Source: Vibrio rumoiensis
Lineage (GTDB): Bacteria > Pseudomonadota > Gammaproteobacteria > Enterobacterales > Vibrionaceae
DNA length: 64,000 nt
Reading direction: 5' to 3'
Assembly: GCF_002218045.2 (NCBI RefSeq)
Contig: NZ_AP018686.1
Coordinates: forward strand, 310,001 to 374,000
Shown here: positions 18,469 through 27,304 of the stretch, piece by piece
How the letters are laid out: the number at the start of each line of letters is the position of its first letter
How positions within the stretch are numbered: the stretch's first letter is position 1
The notes under the pieces: generated by a model
Database searches by the model: none
Told to the model about the DNA's origin: nothing
Seen by the model: the letters and a program-made list of their open reading frames with translations, nothing else
Position numbers and translations under genes: made by a program

Positions 18469-18705
18469 ATGAAGCTTTTAGTCCGAAATCTTGCTCGCCA
18501 AACGACCGAAATTGAAATGCGTAAATTGTTTGAAGAATTTGGTGAAGTTGGTGAGTGCACCTTAGTTTTGGACCAAGAAACAGGCCAATCAAAAGGTTTT
18601 GGCTTTGTTTATATGCCAGATCTTGATCAAGCAAAAACAGCAATGTTCGCATTAAATGGCAAAGAGATTGATAAGAGCAAAATCAAAGTAAAAGTCGCGA
18701 GCTAG
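18469..18705 (+). CDS. Small RRM-type RNA-binding protein
   Basis: A 78-residue protein made of one RNA recognition motif. RNP2 (LLVRNLA) is at the N-terminus and RNP1 (KGFGFVYM) near residue 43, with the usual beta-alpha-beta-beta-alpha-beta spacing. Proteins of this size in vibrios and other marine bacteria are often cold-inducible; that role is inferred. AGAGAAATGCT precedes ATG 18469. It stands alone. Confidence 0.88.
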   Translation: MKLLVRNLARQTTEIEMRKLFEEFGEVGECTLVLDQETGQSKGFGFVYMPDLDQAKTAMFALNGKEIDKSKIKVKVAS

Positions 18706-18726
18706 TTCATATTTGATTGATTGAAT

Positions 18727-18755
18727 ATGCTCGTAGTCATTCATATTACGAGCAT
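18727..18755. terminator. Stem-loop between the RRM gene and the EamA transporter
   Basis: ATGCTCGTA (18727-18735) pairs perfectly with TACGAGCAT (18747-18755) over an 11-base loop, between two convergent genes. The T-tracts are weak on both sides, so termination is likely but not certain. Confidence 0.5.
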
Positions 18756-18779
18756 AGATTCTCCTTATAAACTGGCCGA

Positions 18780-19670
18780 TTATCTTTGCTTCTTCTGTAG
18801 TGTCATCATCAATATTCCTACTAGGATCATACTCGATGCCAAAACAAAAGAGAGTGTGATGGGCTCTTGTAGAAAAACGACACCGCCTAATGCTGCAATT
18901 ACTGGCACCAACAATTGTATGACCCCAGCCTGAGTTGATGTTAATCCTTTTAATGCCACATACCAAACCGCGTAACCCACCCCAGATGTGATCTCCCCTG
19001 ATACTATTGCAAGCGTAATACCTTCCGTTGTTAGCGTATGTTGAGTCGCTAAAATATAGAAAACCACCAGAACACATAAAGGCAAGCTACGTATAAAATT
19101 ACCAGCCGTATCACTTAATGGATCCGCGCAAGCTTTTCCTCGTATGGTATAACCAGCCCAAGCTGCCCCTGCAATTGCCATTAATAGAAATCCGCTAAAA
19201 GAGGGGGTAGATAGACTCGGCATTACCAAGTAGATAAATCCTGAAAAGGCCAATAATATTCCCATCCACTCGACCCATTTAAGCTTATTACCTTTTAATA
19301 ATTGGTAAATAATCATCGTGATTTGCACGGCACCAAATAATATCAATGCGCCGGTACCAGTACTAATTGATAGATAGGCAATAGAAAAGCAGAGAGCATA
19401 AATAAATAAGAATATTGCCGATATAGTGCTGCCTTCAAGAGATGGTGCCTTGATTGTATTGCCTTTTGATGCACGTTTTATCATGACTAAAATGGCCAAC
19501 ATGATCGCACCAGATAATAGACGTAGGCTAGTAAAGCTGAGAGGGTCGATATGACTATTGATTAAAGCAAGACGAGCAAGCACTGAGTTTGCCGCGAAAG
19601 CGATTAAAGCAAATAAGATGAAAATAAGGCTGATAAGTTGATATTGGTGATTCGTTTTTGCTGCCTTCAC
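18780..19670 (-). CDS. EamA-family DMT transporter
   Basis: A 296-residue inner-membrane protein with about ten hydrophobic helices in two EamA repeats of five. The first repeat starts at LISLIFILFALIAFAANSVL; the second contains GFLLMAIAGAAWAGYTIRG near 165, a typical EamA half-repeat start. Members export metabolites or amino acids; the substrate cannot be told from the sequence. It is monocistronic, with an A-rich leader. Confidence 0.85.
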   Translation of the reverse strand: MKAAKTNHQYQLISLIFILFALIAFAANSVLARLALINSHIDPLSFTSLRLLSGAIMLAILVMIKRASKGNTIKAPSLEGSTISAIFLFIYALCFSIAYLSISTGTGALILFGAVQITMIIYQLLKGNKLKWVEWMGILLAFSGFIYLVMPSLSTPSFSGFLLMAIAGAAWAGYTIRGKACADPLSDTAGNFIRSLPLCVLVVFYILATQHTLTTEGITLAIVSGEITSGVGYAVWYVALKGLTSTQAGVIQLLVPVIAALGGVVFLQEPITLSFVLASSMILVGILMMTLQKKQR

Positions 19671-19740
19671 TCGACGTTTCTCTTTTTATAAAAGTAAGAA
19701 GGGAAGGCTAAGTGTTCTCCACCTTCTTAATGATTACCGA

Positions 19741-20214
19741 TTAATGGTGGCCATGCTCACTGTCGCTTTGAGCCATTTGTTTCATTCCCGCCATTACTTT
19801 TTTAACTGGCACTTCAAGGCTTTCCGTTTCTCCATTAGCATAACCTAACGTCACATGAATGTTATCCCCTTCAACTAGTGGCTGTTTTACATTCAATAGC
19901 ATGATGTGATAGCTACCAGGCTTTAATATGACTTGGCCGTGAGCCGGTAAAATGATCTGGTCTACTTGTCGCATTTTCATCAAGTCGCCATCTTTTTCAA
20001 CGGTGTGCAGCTCAGCTTTATCAGCAATCTCTGTTGTAGCTGAAATCAGCGTTCGCTCAGCATCCATATGGTTTTCAATGGTCATGAATATTGCACTATT
20101 AACAGCGTTAGGTGGTGTTGCTCGAGCATAAGGTTCATCGTATTTTAAACCATCGTGAGCAAAGGCAGAGAGACTGACACATAGCGTTGAAAATAGAATG
20201 GAGATTTTTTTCAT
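19741..20214 (-). CDS. Periplasmic copper chaperone PCu(A)C
   Basis: A 157-residue secreted protein with a signal peptide (MKKISILFSTLCVSLSAFA) and the PCu(A)C (DUF461) pattern: HTVEKDGDLMKM near 83 and HIMLLNVKQ near 115 supply the His/Met copper(I) ligands. A His-rich C-terminus (EHGHH) is a likely extra copper site. Such proteins load Cu(I) onto the CuA site of haem-copper oxidases. It overlaps the upstream SCO gene by 4 bases, forming a three-gene minus-strand operon 21274-19741. Confidence 0.9.
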   Translation of the reverse strand: MKKISILFSTLCVSLSAFAHDGLKYDEPYARATPPNAVNSAIFMTIENHMDAERTLISATTEIADKAELHTVEKDGDLMKMRQVDQIILPAHGQVILKPGSYHIMLLNVKQPLVEGDNIHVTLGYANGETESLEVPVKKVMAGMKQMAQSDSEHGHH

Positions 20215-20801
20215 TGCGAGTTTTCCTTTTCAAGTTGCTGAATCGCTAAAATTAAGGGCTGAGGGTTTAATGTGTGTGGTACTTTTTTAAGTAATGAACC
20301 GTCAGATTTTACAAAGTAAAAATAAGAGCTGTGGTCGATAGTATAGCCTAGTGCTGAATCGGCTAACTCTGTCTTCTGAAAGATCACACCATATTGCTTG
20401 GCAAGTGATGTGATGGTTTGCAATGAGCCGGAATACCCTTCGATGGCTGGATGGAAGTAATGTGCGTACTTTTGAGCGTCATCGCCAGAATCTCGTTCCG
20501 GATCGAGCGTAATAAACATTGGGCGAATATTGTTTAAATATTTTGGATCAATCTGTTTTAACGCAGCAGATAGCATAGCAAGCGAAGTCGGACAGACATC
20601 TGGACAGCGAGTGAAACCAAAGTAAATAATACGAATGCGCGGATCATCAGTGGCAAAAATATCGACCTCTTTATTTGCTTGACCTTCAAGTGTCAATGTT
20701 GTGGTTTGTTTGGTTTGGGCGCTGTCGTTTTGTAAAAATAAGTTAAGCGTTACGCCTAGAGCGAAAGCAAGTATCAGTATAACAATCCATGATTTCTTCA
20801 T
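20211..20801 (-). CDS. SCO1/SenC-family copper-binding thioredoxin-like protein
   Basis: A 196-residue membrane-anchored protein (one N-terminal helix, about 4-22) with a thioredoxin-like periplasmic domain. The CxxxC motif in FTRCPDVCP (C66, C70) and the downstream histidine in YTIDHSSYF (near 161) form the SCO copper site. SCO proteins deliver copper or reduce the CuA cysteines in cytochrome oxidase assembly. It overlaps both neighbours (1 base with the upstream gene, 4 with PCu(A)C), supporting a joint copper-delivery function. Confidence 0.92.
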   Translation of the reverse strand: MKKSWIVILILAFALGVTLNLFLQNDSAQTKQTTTLTLEGQANKEVDIFATDDPRIRIIYFGFTRCPDVCPTSLAMLSAALKQIDPKYLNNIRPMFITLDPERDSGDDAQKYAHYFHPAIEGYSGSLQTITSLAKQYGVIFQKTELADSALGYTIDHSSYFYFVKSDGSLLKKVPHTLNPQPLILAIQQLEKENSQ

Positions 20802-21274
20802 TATTTTTCCATCCTGATAGAGGTATAAACTTTATTACCTTGTTGGTCGGTCAATGTACCAATCCAGGTCATTTTCGTATAAGTACAAATGGGCAGTACA
20901 ATCGTGCCTTTATACTGCCCATCTTTTTGTTTGAGTATAGGAAATTTCACAATTCCTAAATCCATTTCAAGCCCTCGTAAGGTCAGCATTAATTTGTCAC
21001 TCTGACTTCCTTGCCAATTCACATCAATATGAGTCGCTTTTAACGGTTTCGCGATATCAGTATCTAATGTTATCGCTACTCCTTGTTGCCCGCATTGTTG
21101 GGTTGATAGTGCGCAATATTGAGAGGGCTCAAGAGGTAAATCGGCATGTTTAGTGGAATGAATAGCACTAATGATACTCGGCGTATAAAAACCAGTGAGT
21201 AAAGCGATTGGTATCAATAACAGCCAGATGAAATTGGTGCGATTTTTAGGGAGTAAAGAGAGAAAGTGAGCCAT
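20801..21274 (-). CDS. Membrane-anchored protein in the copper-delivery operon, function unknown
   Basis: A 157-residue protein with one N-terminal membrane helix (about 13-35, FIWLLLIPIALLTGF) and a periplasmic domain that starts with two close cysteines (YCALSTQQCGQQG) and has a third in PICTYTKM. It is first in the operon with SCO and PCu(A)C genes, sharing a 1-base overlap, so a role in copper handling or oxidase assembly is likely. I do not recognise a named family. Confidence 0.65.
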   Translation of the reverse strand: MAHFLSLLPKNRTNFIWLLLIPIALLTGFYTPSIISAIHSTKHADLPLEPSQYCALSTQQCGQQGVAITLDTDIAKPLKATHIDVNWQGSQSDKLMLTLRGLEMDLGIVKFPILKQKDGQYKGTIVLPICTYTKMTWIGTLTDQQGNKVYTSIRMEK

Positions 21275-21378
21275 AATTTTGATTCATAACGAAAGCGTTG
21301 AAAGATGCTATCACAGAGCATAAACAGATACAGAGCTTAACGTGACTTTCTTGAAGTGAATAACATTCGCTTATGAAA

Positions 21379-21411
21379 AAGCCCAAATCGTTCAGCATTC
21401 GATTTGGGCTT
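21379..21411 (-). terminator. Terminator downstream of popT
   Basis: A perfect 12-bp stem (AAGCCCAAATCG with CGATTTGGGCTT) with a 9-base loop, followed on the minus strand by TTTTT. It lies 25 bases after the popT stop codon. Confidence 0.88.
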
Positions 21412-21435
21412 AGATCCACTCAAAATCGTGAATAG

Positions 21436-22353
21436 TTAGTCTTGCTTTTGCGCGAATCTTTCTAGTAGCCACACAATCGCGATTCCGCCAATCATACAAA
21501 CGATCGCAAGTGTGATTTGTGAAGGTTGACCTGCAATTTGTTCAAATTGATAAGGTAGCAAATTGTGCTGAACAAGCGGAACTTGCTCGCCGTGAGAGTT
21601 AATACGCCAGCTAATGGTTTCTTTCCAAGGCCAAATTTTCGGTAATGTTCCTACCATCAACCCGGTTAAAAAGATTAACGTGACCGAACGGTGTTTGTTT
21701 AATAGCCATGACAGTAGGTGAGAAAAGCTCAGTAAGCCGACTACCGCGCCAATAGCAAATAAGCCAAGTACGTCAATATTCAGCTCTTTAACGGCGGTTA
21801 ATATCGTGGGGTAAATGCCGAGTAACAATAGAATAAAGCTGCCAGAAATACCCGGTAGAATCATCGCGCAAATCGCAATGGCGCCGGCTAAAATTAAGTT
21901 CAGAGTCGTAGGCTGTAAGTCTAATGGTTGCAGCACGGTAATGGTGTAAGCAAACGCAACGCCAATCAGCAAAAAGATAACATGGTGTAGGCGTCGATCT
22001 TCTACTTGTTTAAGAATGTGTACGACGGAAATTAAAATCAAACCAAAGAAAAAAGACCAAAGCGGAATTGGGTGGGTGACTAAGAGCCAAGAAATCAGCT
22101 TGGCTAAGGTAAGAATGCTGGTTAAAATCCCACCAAATAAGGCGATTAGAAAGCCCGCATTGATATGAAGTAAAACTGCTTTAAAACCTTCGCGTTTCCA
22201 TAAACCCAATAAGCTTGGGTTTACCTTACGAATACTACCTAGTAGCGTGTCATAAATACCAGTGATGAATGCAATTGTGCCGCCTGATACACCAGGTACA
22301 ACGTCCGCTGCCCCCATTGCAAGGCCTTTAAGATAAGTCCAAAAATAATTCAT
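21436..22353 (-). CDS. popT: DUF368 polyprenyl-phosphate translocase (PopT type)
   Basis: A 305-residue polytopic membrane protein with the DUF368 signature near its N-terminus (KGLAMGAADVVPGVSGGTIAF) and a second similar half near 165 (ICAMILPGISGSFILLLLG), an inverted-repeat layout. V. cholerae and Staphylococcus work identified DUF368 proteins as undecaprenyl-phosphate flippases that return the lipid carrier to the cytoplasmic face, important at alkaline pH. ATG 22353 (MNYFWTYLKG) is preferred over ATG 22416 because the conserved family start lies there and AGG is placed 11 bases upstream. It is monocistronic. Confidence 0.82.
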   Translation of the reverse strand: MNYFWTYLKGLAMGAADVVPGVSGGTIAFITGIYDTLLGSIRKVNPSLLGLWKREGFKAVLLHINAGFLIALFGGILTSILTLAKLISWLLVTHPIPLWSFFFGLILISVVHILKQVEDRRLHHVIFLLIGVAFAYTITVLQPLDLQPTTLNLILAGAIAICAMILPGISGSFILLLLGIYPTILTAVKELNIDVLGLFAIGAVVGLLSFSHLLSWLLNKHRSVTLIFLTGLMVGTLPKIWPWKETISWRINSHGEQVPLVQHNLLPYQFEQIAGQPSQITLAIVCMIGGIAIVWLLERFAQKQD

Positions 22354-22462
22354 AAACAAATACCTAAACGAATAACCATGTGAATCATGGATAAATTTCA
22401 GCGCGTAGGTTGGCATGGTTTGTGAAAAATGAAAAGTTCTACTTGCCTTAATCCGCCTTTAT

Positions 22463-23146
22463 TTATTGAAATGCCCACCAAAAGGCTTGGTAGAATGCCT
22501 CTTTGGCTTCTTTTTCCACCATTAATCCATTCGATGTAATTAAGCGATCGAATGGCCAAGTCATGACTTCTTGAATAGACACTCGTAACATCGCTTTGTT
22601 TTTGAACTTACGGCGTTCCAAGTACGGTAACCGTAGTTGATGTGTCCCGCCTTGTACCAGAGATGTAAATTTTTGCCCAATGGATAAATGAGATTGAATG
22701 GCAACGAACGTATCACTGACGAAAAGCGTACGGCTTGAAGGATCACAGAAGATCATTTTATTTGGAGTGTCATCATTGCCAATCGCGGTTTGAAATATCT
22801 GGCCTTGCCATTGCGGTGGAGTACGCTTTGATAACACGCCATCGAAGTTAAGGTCGGTTCGTTTTTCAATTAAAGCATGAGTGGCAAAAAAGTAGGCTTT
22901 TGAATAAGCCAGCCACCAGTCGGACAAATGATGGTGATAACTCGGGGTAGAAGACACAATATATTTCACCGAGCCTAGCTTAGATAGAGCCAGTTGGCAT
23001 TGGGTGGTTAATTCAATTGGCGAGATAAGCATTAACTCATCATTATCTAGCTTTATGACCACCATACGTTGTATGTGTGTTAAACCAAACTTACGGTAAG
23101 GCTTGTCAACGTACCAAACTCGATTGGATTCCCATTCTGTAAACAT
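22463..23146 (-). CDS. DUF4336 domain-containing protein
   Basis: A 227-residue soluble protein resembling DUF4336, a metallo-beta-lactamase-like fold that has lost most metal ligands. The N-terminal WYVDKPYRKFGLTHIQRM and the central SSTPSYHHHLSDWW (near 87-100) replace the usual HxHxDH loop. The function is unknown. It is a single gene between popT and yjeH on the same strand, without close coupling. Confidence 0.65.
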   Translation of the reverse strand: MFTEWESNRVWYVDKPYRKFGLTHIQRMVVIKLDNDELMLISPIELTTQCQLALSKLGSVKYIVSSTPSYHHHLSDWWLAYSKAYFFATHALIEKRTDLNFDGVLSKRTPPQWQGQIFQTAIGNDDTPNKMIFCDPSSRTLFVSDTFVAIQSHLSIGQKFTSLVQGGTHQLRLPYLERRKFKNKAMLRVSIQEVMTWPFDRLITSNGLMVEKEAKEAFYQAFWWAFQ

Positions 23147-23263
23147 CAGGCTTGCTTCCTTGCAAACAAATACTTTGCCAGAGTGTATAGCAAAGTTTTC
23201 AATTGGTCAGCGTCTTTGTGTTTCAAAGTTCATTTCTTTTGAACAGTAATGTTATGACAAAAT

Positions 23264-24532
23264 TTAATGAGAACTAGAGCGGGCAGTAGGCGGTGTTATC
23301 ACTCGCTTCCAAGGTAGCATAAGTAATCCAAAAATAACCAGAGCGTACAACATACTCCAGCCTAAACAGGCAAATACAATGACGCACAGGAGTGTAGAAA
23401 ATCCTGCTAAATATTTTGCCCAGCCTTTTAGTAAACGGTACGCAGATAACATTGCCAACAAATATAACAATACGAATACGCTGTTGGCCAGCTTCACTAA
23501 CACTTCCAGATCTAGCTGAATAATATGCCCAATGCTAATTGAGAGGAATAATACTGTCGCCACCGCATAAGTGGCCCATGATGGCACGCCACGTTTAGAT
23601 AGGGCAGCCAGGCGGTTAGTTGGACGATATTCTCTGGCTTGAGCCCAAACTAAACGAATCATACTTTGTGTATATAAATTGATGCTGGCAAAGCAAGCAA
23701 AGTAACCGATCACCGTGATCAGCATGCTTAAACCATTACCAAGTAATCGTTCACTCAGCCAAGGAATCGAACTATGCGCGGCAACGTTTGGTGCAAATGC
23801 ATGAAATTTTAAAATGACGACAGAACAAGCCCAATAAATAAAGCCCGCTAAAAAACAGCCAAGAATGATTGCAATAGGGAAATCACGTTGCGGATTTTTG
23901 AACTCTTCTCCCATATGAGAAAACGCTTCTATGCCAACAAAGCACCAAAACATGACGGCCAGCGCGCTGCCAAGTGGTAACGCCGCAGAAGCATTTAAAT
24001 TCGGCATAGGAATATCTTGCCAGCCAATATCGCCTTTCCAAAAGAACACCCCGACTAAAGCTAAAATACTGAAGGCAATTAAGGCTTGGAATTGTGATGA
24101 AGATTTACTACCTAGTAAGGTCAAGCCTAGAATTAACAACAAGCTGATGATTTCGGCAATATATTGGTGGGCCATCAAAGCAGGCAGCAGTTCTTTACCA
24201 AAGCCGCCTGCAAGAGTGAGTGCCGCAGGCAAACCAACGGGTAAGACACTCAAAAACAGCCAAGCGACACTACGTTCGACTTTGCTATTAAACGCTTTAC
24301 GAACAAAGTAAGCGGTGCCACCCGCATTTGGAAACTGCCTGCCGAGTAGGGCAAAAGTAAGCGCAATAGGGCAAATGGCCAACAATAGAATGAACCAAGC
24401 CCATAGCGACCATACGCCTGCTAAATTCGCAGCAATAGCTGGGATCATGAATAACCCAGTCCCCAATAAGGTCGTTGAAAGTTGTCCCACACCACCTAAT
24501 AAAGTGATTTCTTTTTTTAATTCTTGGCTCAT
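23264..24532 (-). CDS. yjeH: YjeH-type amino acid exporter (APC superfamily)
   Basis: A 422-residue inner-membrane transporter with about 12 hydrophobic helices. The N-terminal GQLSTTLLGTGLFMIPAIAA matches E. coli YjeH, which exports methionine and branched-chain amino acids; total length is close to the 418 of that protein. A conserved FWCFVGIEAFSHMGEEFKN near 220 is typical of the APC group. ATG 24532 is chosen because family members begin here; ATG-like starts up to 24604 would add a non-conserved leader. Confidence 0.83.
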   Translation of the reverse strand: MSQELKKEITLLGGVGQLSTTLLGTGLFMIPAIAANLAGVWSLWAWFILLLAICPIALTFALLGRQFPNAGGTAYFVRKAFNSKVERSVAWLFLSVLPVGLPAALTLAGGFGKELLPALMAHQYIAEIISLLLILGLTLLGSKSSSQFQALIAFSILALVGVFFWKGDIGWQDIPMPNLNASAALPLGSALAVMFWCFVGIEAFSHMGEEFKNPQRDFPIAIILGCFLAGFIYWACSVVILKFHAFAPNVAAHSSIPWLSERLLGNGLSMLITVIGYFACFASINLYTQSMIRLVWAQAREYRPTNRLAALSKRGVPSWATYAVATVLFLSISIGHIIQLDLEVLVKLANSVFVLLYLLAMLSAYRLLKGWAKYLAGFSTLLCVIVFACLGWSMLYALVIFGLLMLPWKRVITPPTARSSSH

Positions 24533-24698
24533 AAAGGCTCTTAGAGGAAATTGAAGTAATAAAAGCGAGTTGAGAAACGAAATCCACAGGAAAATGAGTA
24601 TCAACGCTGTTCGAGTTTAACGGGTCGAGCCTGTCAATCAATCTTAAATGCACGATGGAGAGTGGATTTAAGTGGCTGAATATTTTTTAATTTAAATG

Positions 24699-25655
24699 TT
24701 ACATCACCCCAAAGCTCGACAGAATGACAATCCCGAATGTGGTCGTCACCATTGATCCAACGGTCGTTAGAGCGATGATATTTGCGGCTAAGGTAGCATT
24801 TCCTCCCATTGCCCTTGCCATGACATAGCTGGCGGCAGCGGCAGGAGAGGCGGTCATAAAGAAGAGTATTCCCAGCTCAAGTCCACGAAATCCATAAAAG
24901 AAGCCACCGAGTGTGATTAACAATGGGCATAAAATGAGCTTATAACTGCTTGAGATAATATTGGAGGCTTTATCGTGACGAAGTTCCCCAATATTTAACG
25001 ACCCGCCAGTACACAACAAGGCGAGTGGCAGTGTCATATTGGCAAAGTATTGTCCGGTATGAATCAACATTGGTGGTACTGTAATGGAGACTTCATGAAT
25101 TGCAAAGGCTAAGACAATTGCAATGATCAGTGGATTTTTAATAATCGATATCAGCATATTTCGATAAGTGCCAAAATTAGATTGTTGGCTTCGTGGTGAT
25201 AAAGTAATGACCGCCAAAATATTATAGAGAACGGTAATTGCCGCGACATAGATCGCCGCAATCGCGACGCCGTGATCGCCATAAGCATTTGCAACATAAG
25301 CAAGGCCGATGATGCCGGTATTGGAACGAAACGCACCTTGGATGATCACACCGTGTTGGCTGTTTTGTTTGAGTAACAGCTTTACCGTGATGGTAGAAAA
25401 TAGAAAAAAGGCAATGTTGGCGATAAGGCCGTAAGTGACCAGAGGAAAACTGCTGTCGCTGATGGAGTTGGATTTTATGATGCTTAAAAAGAGTAACGCC
25501 GGTAAAGTCACTTTGAAGACAAGCTTTGAAGCCGTATCGATAAAGGTATCGTTAATAATATTAAAACGTCTGAGCAATATGCCGAGAAGTAACATTAAGC
25601 AAATAGGGCCGGTGATCGAGGCTGAAAATAGGAATTGCTCAATAATGCCTGACAT
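24699..25655 (-). CDS. AEC-family (auxin efflux carrier-like) transporter
   Basis: A 318-residue membrane protein with about ten helices, opening with SGIIEQFLFSASITGPICLMLLLG-type hydrophobic sequence and an RRFN loop, followed by the KLVFKVTLPALLFLSI pattern that is characteristic of the AEC/mem_trans family. A central NTGIIGLAYVANAYG stretch near 112 is also conserved. Substrates of bacterial members are mostly organic acids such as malate; none can be assigned here. ATG 25655 is chosen (GGA 9 bases upstream); ATG 25703 is possible. Confidence 0.82.
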   Translation of the reverse strand: MSGIIEQFLFSASITGPICLMLLLGILLRRFNIINDTFIDTASKLVFKVTLPALLFLSIIKSNSISDSSFPLVTYGLIANIAFFLFSTITVKLLLKQNSQHGVIIQGAFRSNTGIIGLAYVANAYGDHGVAIAAIYVAAITVLYNILAVITLSPRSQQSNFGTYRNMLISIIKNPLIIAIVLAFAIHEVSITVPPMLIHTGQYFANMTLPLALLCTGGSLNIGELRHDKASNIISSSYKLILCPLLITLGGFFYGFRGLELGILFFMTASPAAAASYVMARAMGGNATLAANIIALTTVGSMVTTTFGIVILSSFGVM

Positions 25656-25859
25656 GATTAATCCATTAAATATCAGTGGCGAAGGAGTTAACATTTTTAT
25701 CACATCTAGGCGAAATAAAAAATGGAGATGTTGATAAATACATCATTTAAAAACGATAAATGTATAAACGCTTGCCTTTGGTTCTCATGATTGTAACTAT
25801 GTTCGGCTTTTCAATAATCGGAAGCCCATGATTGGCCGCTTTTTAAAATAGGATGTTTG

Positions 25860-26711
25860 ATGAGCAATAAAATATATTTTAATACCCCAAGTCGTTTTAG
25901 CTTAAAGCGTAGCTTGGTGAACGTTTCGACTCGGTTGCATCACACATTAGCGCGTAAACATGCGATAAAAACGGCAAAGAAGCTATTACTCACTCCGGCA
26001 CGTCTAAAAGTGAAGAACCTAGAACCAAAAGGTTTGCAACGCAGTATAGTGAACAGCTCTCAAGGCAAACTGACCACTTATAAATTAGGCACTGGACCCA
26101 CATGGCTGATAACTCATGGTTGGTCGGGTTCCACTTCTCAGTTTTATCCATTAATGGAACACATTGCTCAACAAGGCTTTACTGCACTTGCGTTTGATTA
26201 TGCTGGTCACGGTGAGAGTGAAGGTCAATTTGGCCATTTACCTGCTTTTGTTGATGCATTGGAAGTTATTGCAGATTCTTGTGATGAAATTGTAGGTATT
26301 GTGGCACACAGCATGGGCAGCGCGGCTGTACTTGAATCTAAGCATCAGAAGTTTCAATCTGTGCCTTTATTGCTGGTGGCACCGGTTTTAAATTACTTAG
26401 AAAACCTGGTGCAAGCCGTCCATCGTTCAGGTTTTTCAATGAAGCTATTTAATGCCGTGATTGCGGAAGTTGAACAGGAATATCAATACCCACTTCAACG
26501 TATTAATCCACAGCAACACTTACTTGATCGTCAAGCAGTTACGATGATAGTTCATGATCCAGAGGATAAAATTGCCAATTTCTCAATTAGCGAAGAGATG
26601 GCAAGCCAAAGTTCGTGGGTAGAATTAGTGTCGACGGCGAGTTATGGACATAGCCGCATTATGAAATCACAAGAAGTCATGGAAAGTTTTAATCAGTTAA
26701 CGCAAAAATAA
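25860..26711 (+). CDS. Alpha/beta hydrolase
   Basis: A 283-residue alpha/beta-hydrolase. The oxyanion-hole HGWSGS is near 86, the acid GHGES near 120, the nucleophile elbow AHSMGSAAV near 150 and a C-terminal GHSRIM supplies the catalytic histidine near 263. The substrate is unknown; a basic N-terminus (about 1-50) precedes the fold. ATG 25860 with AGGATG upstream is preferred to the TTG at 25857. It is possibly followed by ppnP, but a large palindrome separates the two. Confidence 0.85.
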   Translation: MSNKIYFNTPSRFSLKRSLVNVSTRLHHTLARKHAIKTAKKLLLTPARLKVKNLEPKGLQRSIVNSSQGKLTTYKLGTGPTWLITHGWSGSTSQFYPLMEHIAQQGFTALAFDYAGHGESEGQFGHLPAFVDALEVIADSCDEIVGIVAHSMGSAAVLESKHQKFQSVPLLLVAPVLNYLENLVQAVHRSGFSMKLFNAVIAEVEQEYQYPLQRINPQQHLLDRQAVTMIVHDPEDKIANFSISEEMASQSSWVELVSTASYGHSRIMKSQEVMESFNQLTQK

Positions 26712-26722
26712 AACTTGAGCTC

Positions 26723-26751
26723 TTGCCTAGGTTTGTATACAACATAGGCAA
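26723..26751. promoter_or_regulatory. Large palindrome with TTGTATACAA core upstream of ppnP
   Basis: TTGCCTA (26723-26729) and TAGGCAA (26745-26751) flank a perfect 10-base palindrome TTGTATACAA (26733-26742). It lies 34 bases before the ppnP start. The core equals a palindrome in the uraH-puuE divergent region. It resembles operators of GntR-family (FadR subgroup) regulators. It could also work as a weak stem after the hydrolase gene, but no T-run follows. Confidence 0.5.
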
Positions 26752-26784
26752 ATCAATTAAATAGTGTTTCATAAGGATATGAAG

Positions 26785-27066
26785 ATGATAAAAGAAAATA
26801 CCTACTTTGATGGCAAGGTAAAATCACTCGGTTTTACTCAAGAAGATGGTGAAAGCAGTGTTGGTGTCATGGCCGCAGGTGAATATACTTTTGGTACCGC
26901 TGCGCCAGAAAGAATGACAGTAATTAAAGGCGCTTTGACTGTGAAGTTGCCTAATACACAAGAATGGATTACCTACCAAGCGGGTGAATCATTCAATGTG
27001 ATCGGTGATTCATCGTTTGATCTACAAGTGTCTGTCGATACGGCTTATTTGTGTGAGTATTTGTGA
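26785..27066 (+). CDS. ppnP: Pyrimidine/purine nucleoside phosphorylase PpnP
   Basis: A 93-residue cupin-fold protein. The sequence FDGKVKSLGF, GVMAAGEYTFGTAAPERMTVI and the end YLCEYL match E. coli PpnP (YaiE, 94 residues), which phosphorolyses several nucleosides to base and ribose-1-phosphate. ATG 26785 gives the family length and has AAGGA 8 bases upstream; ATG 26779 and GTG 26764 are alternatives. The purine bases it releases would feed the catabolic genes at 48.7-54.9 kb, and the two loci share a palindromic site. Confidence 0.92.
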   Translation: MIKENTYFDGKVKSLGFTQEDGESSVGVMAAGEYTFGTAAPERMTVIKGALTVKLPNTQEWITYQAGESFNVIGDSSFDLQVSVDTAYLCEYL

Positions 27067-27104
27067 GTTGTATTGTCTGAAACTATCTCGTCTATTTTAA
27101 AGTA

Positions 27105-27128
27105 TGGGCCAATAAACGGCCCATTTTT
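27105..27128 (+). terminator. Terminator after ppnP
   Basis: TGGGCC (27105-27110) pairs with GGCCCA (27118-27123) over a 7-base loop, then TTTTT. Confidence 0.85.
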
Positions 27129-27304
27129 ATCACTCCCAATATATCTACTCGCCTTAACGTTGATTTGCTCTGAATGTGTAAAAACAGCGTTGAAAAAACC
27201 ACAATTTGTAATCCTCTCATATCAATGGGATGATTGACCTTTCTATCTGAAAATCCTTGAGCGGCATGATGCCAATATAAGCTCGACGTGTGTAAAGGAA
27301 TATA

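Noticed and set aside
18652..19077. 141-residue minus-strand frame opposite the RRM gene and overlapping the EamA gene
   Set aside because: It overlaps the EamA reading frame in a different phase and shows no family features.
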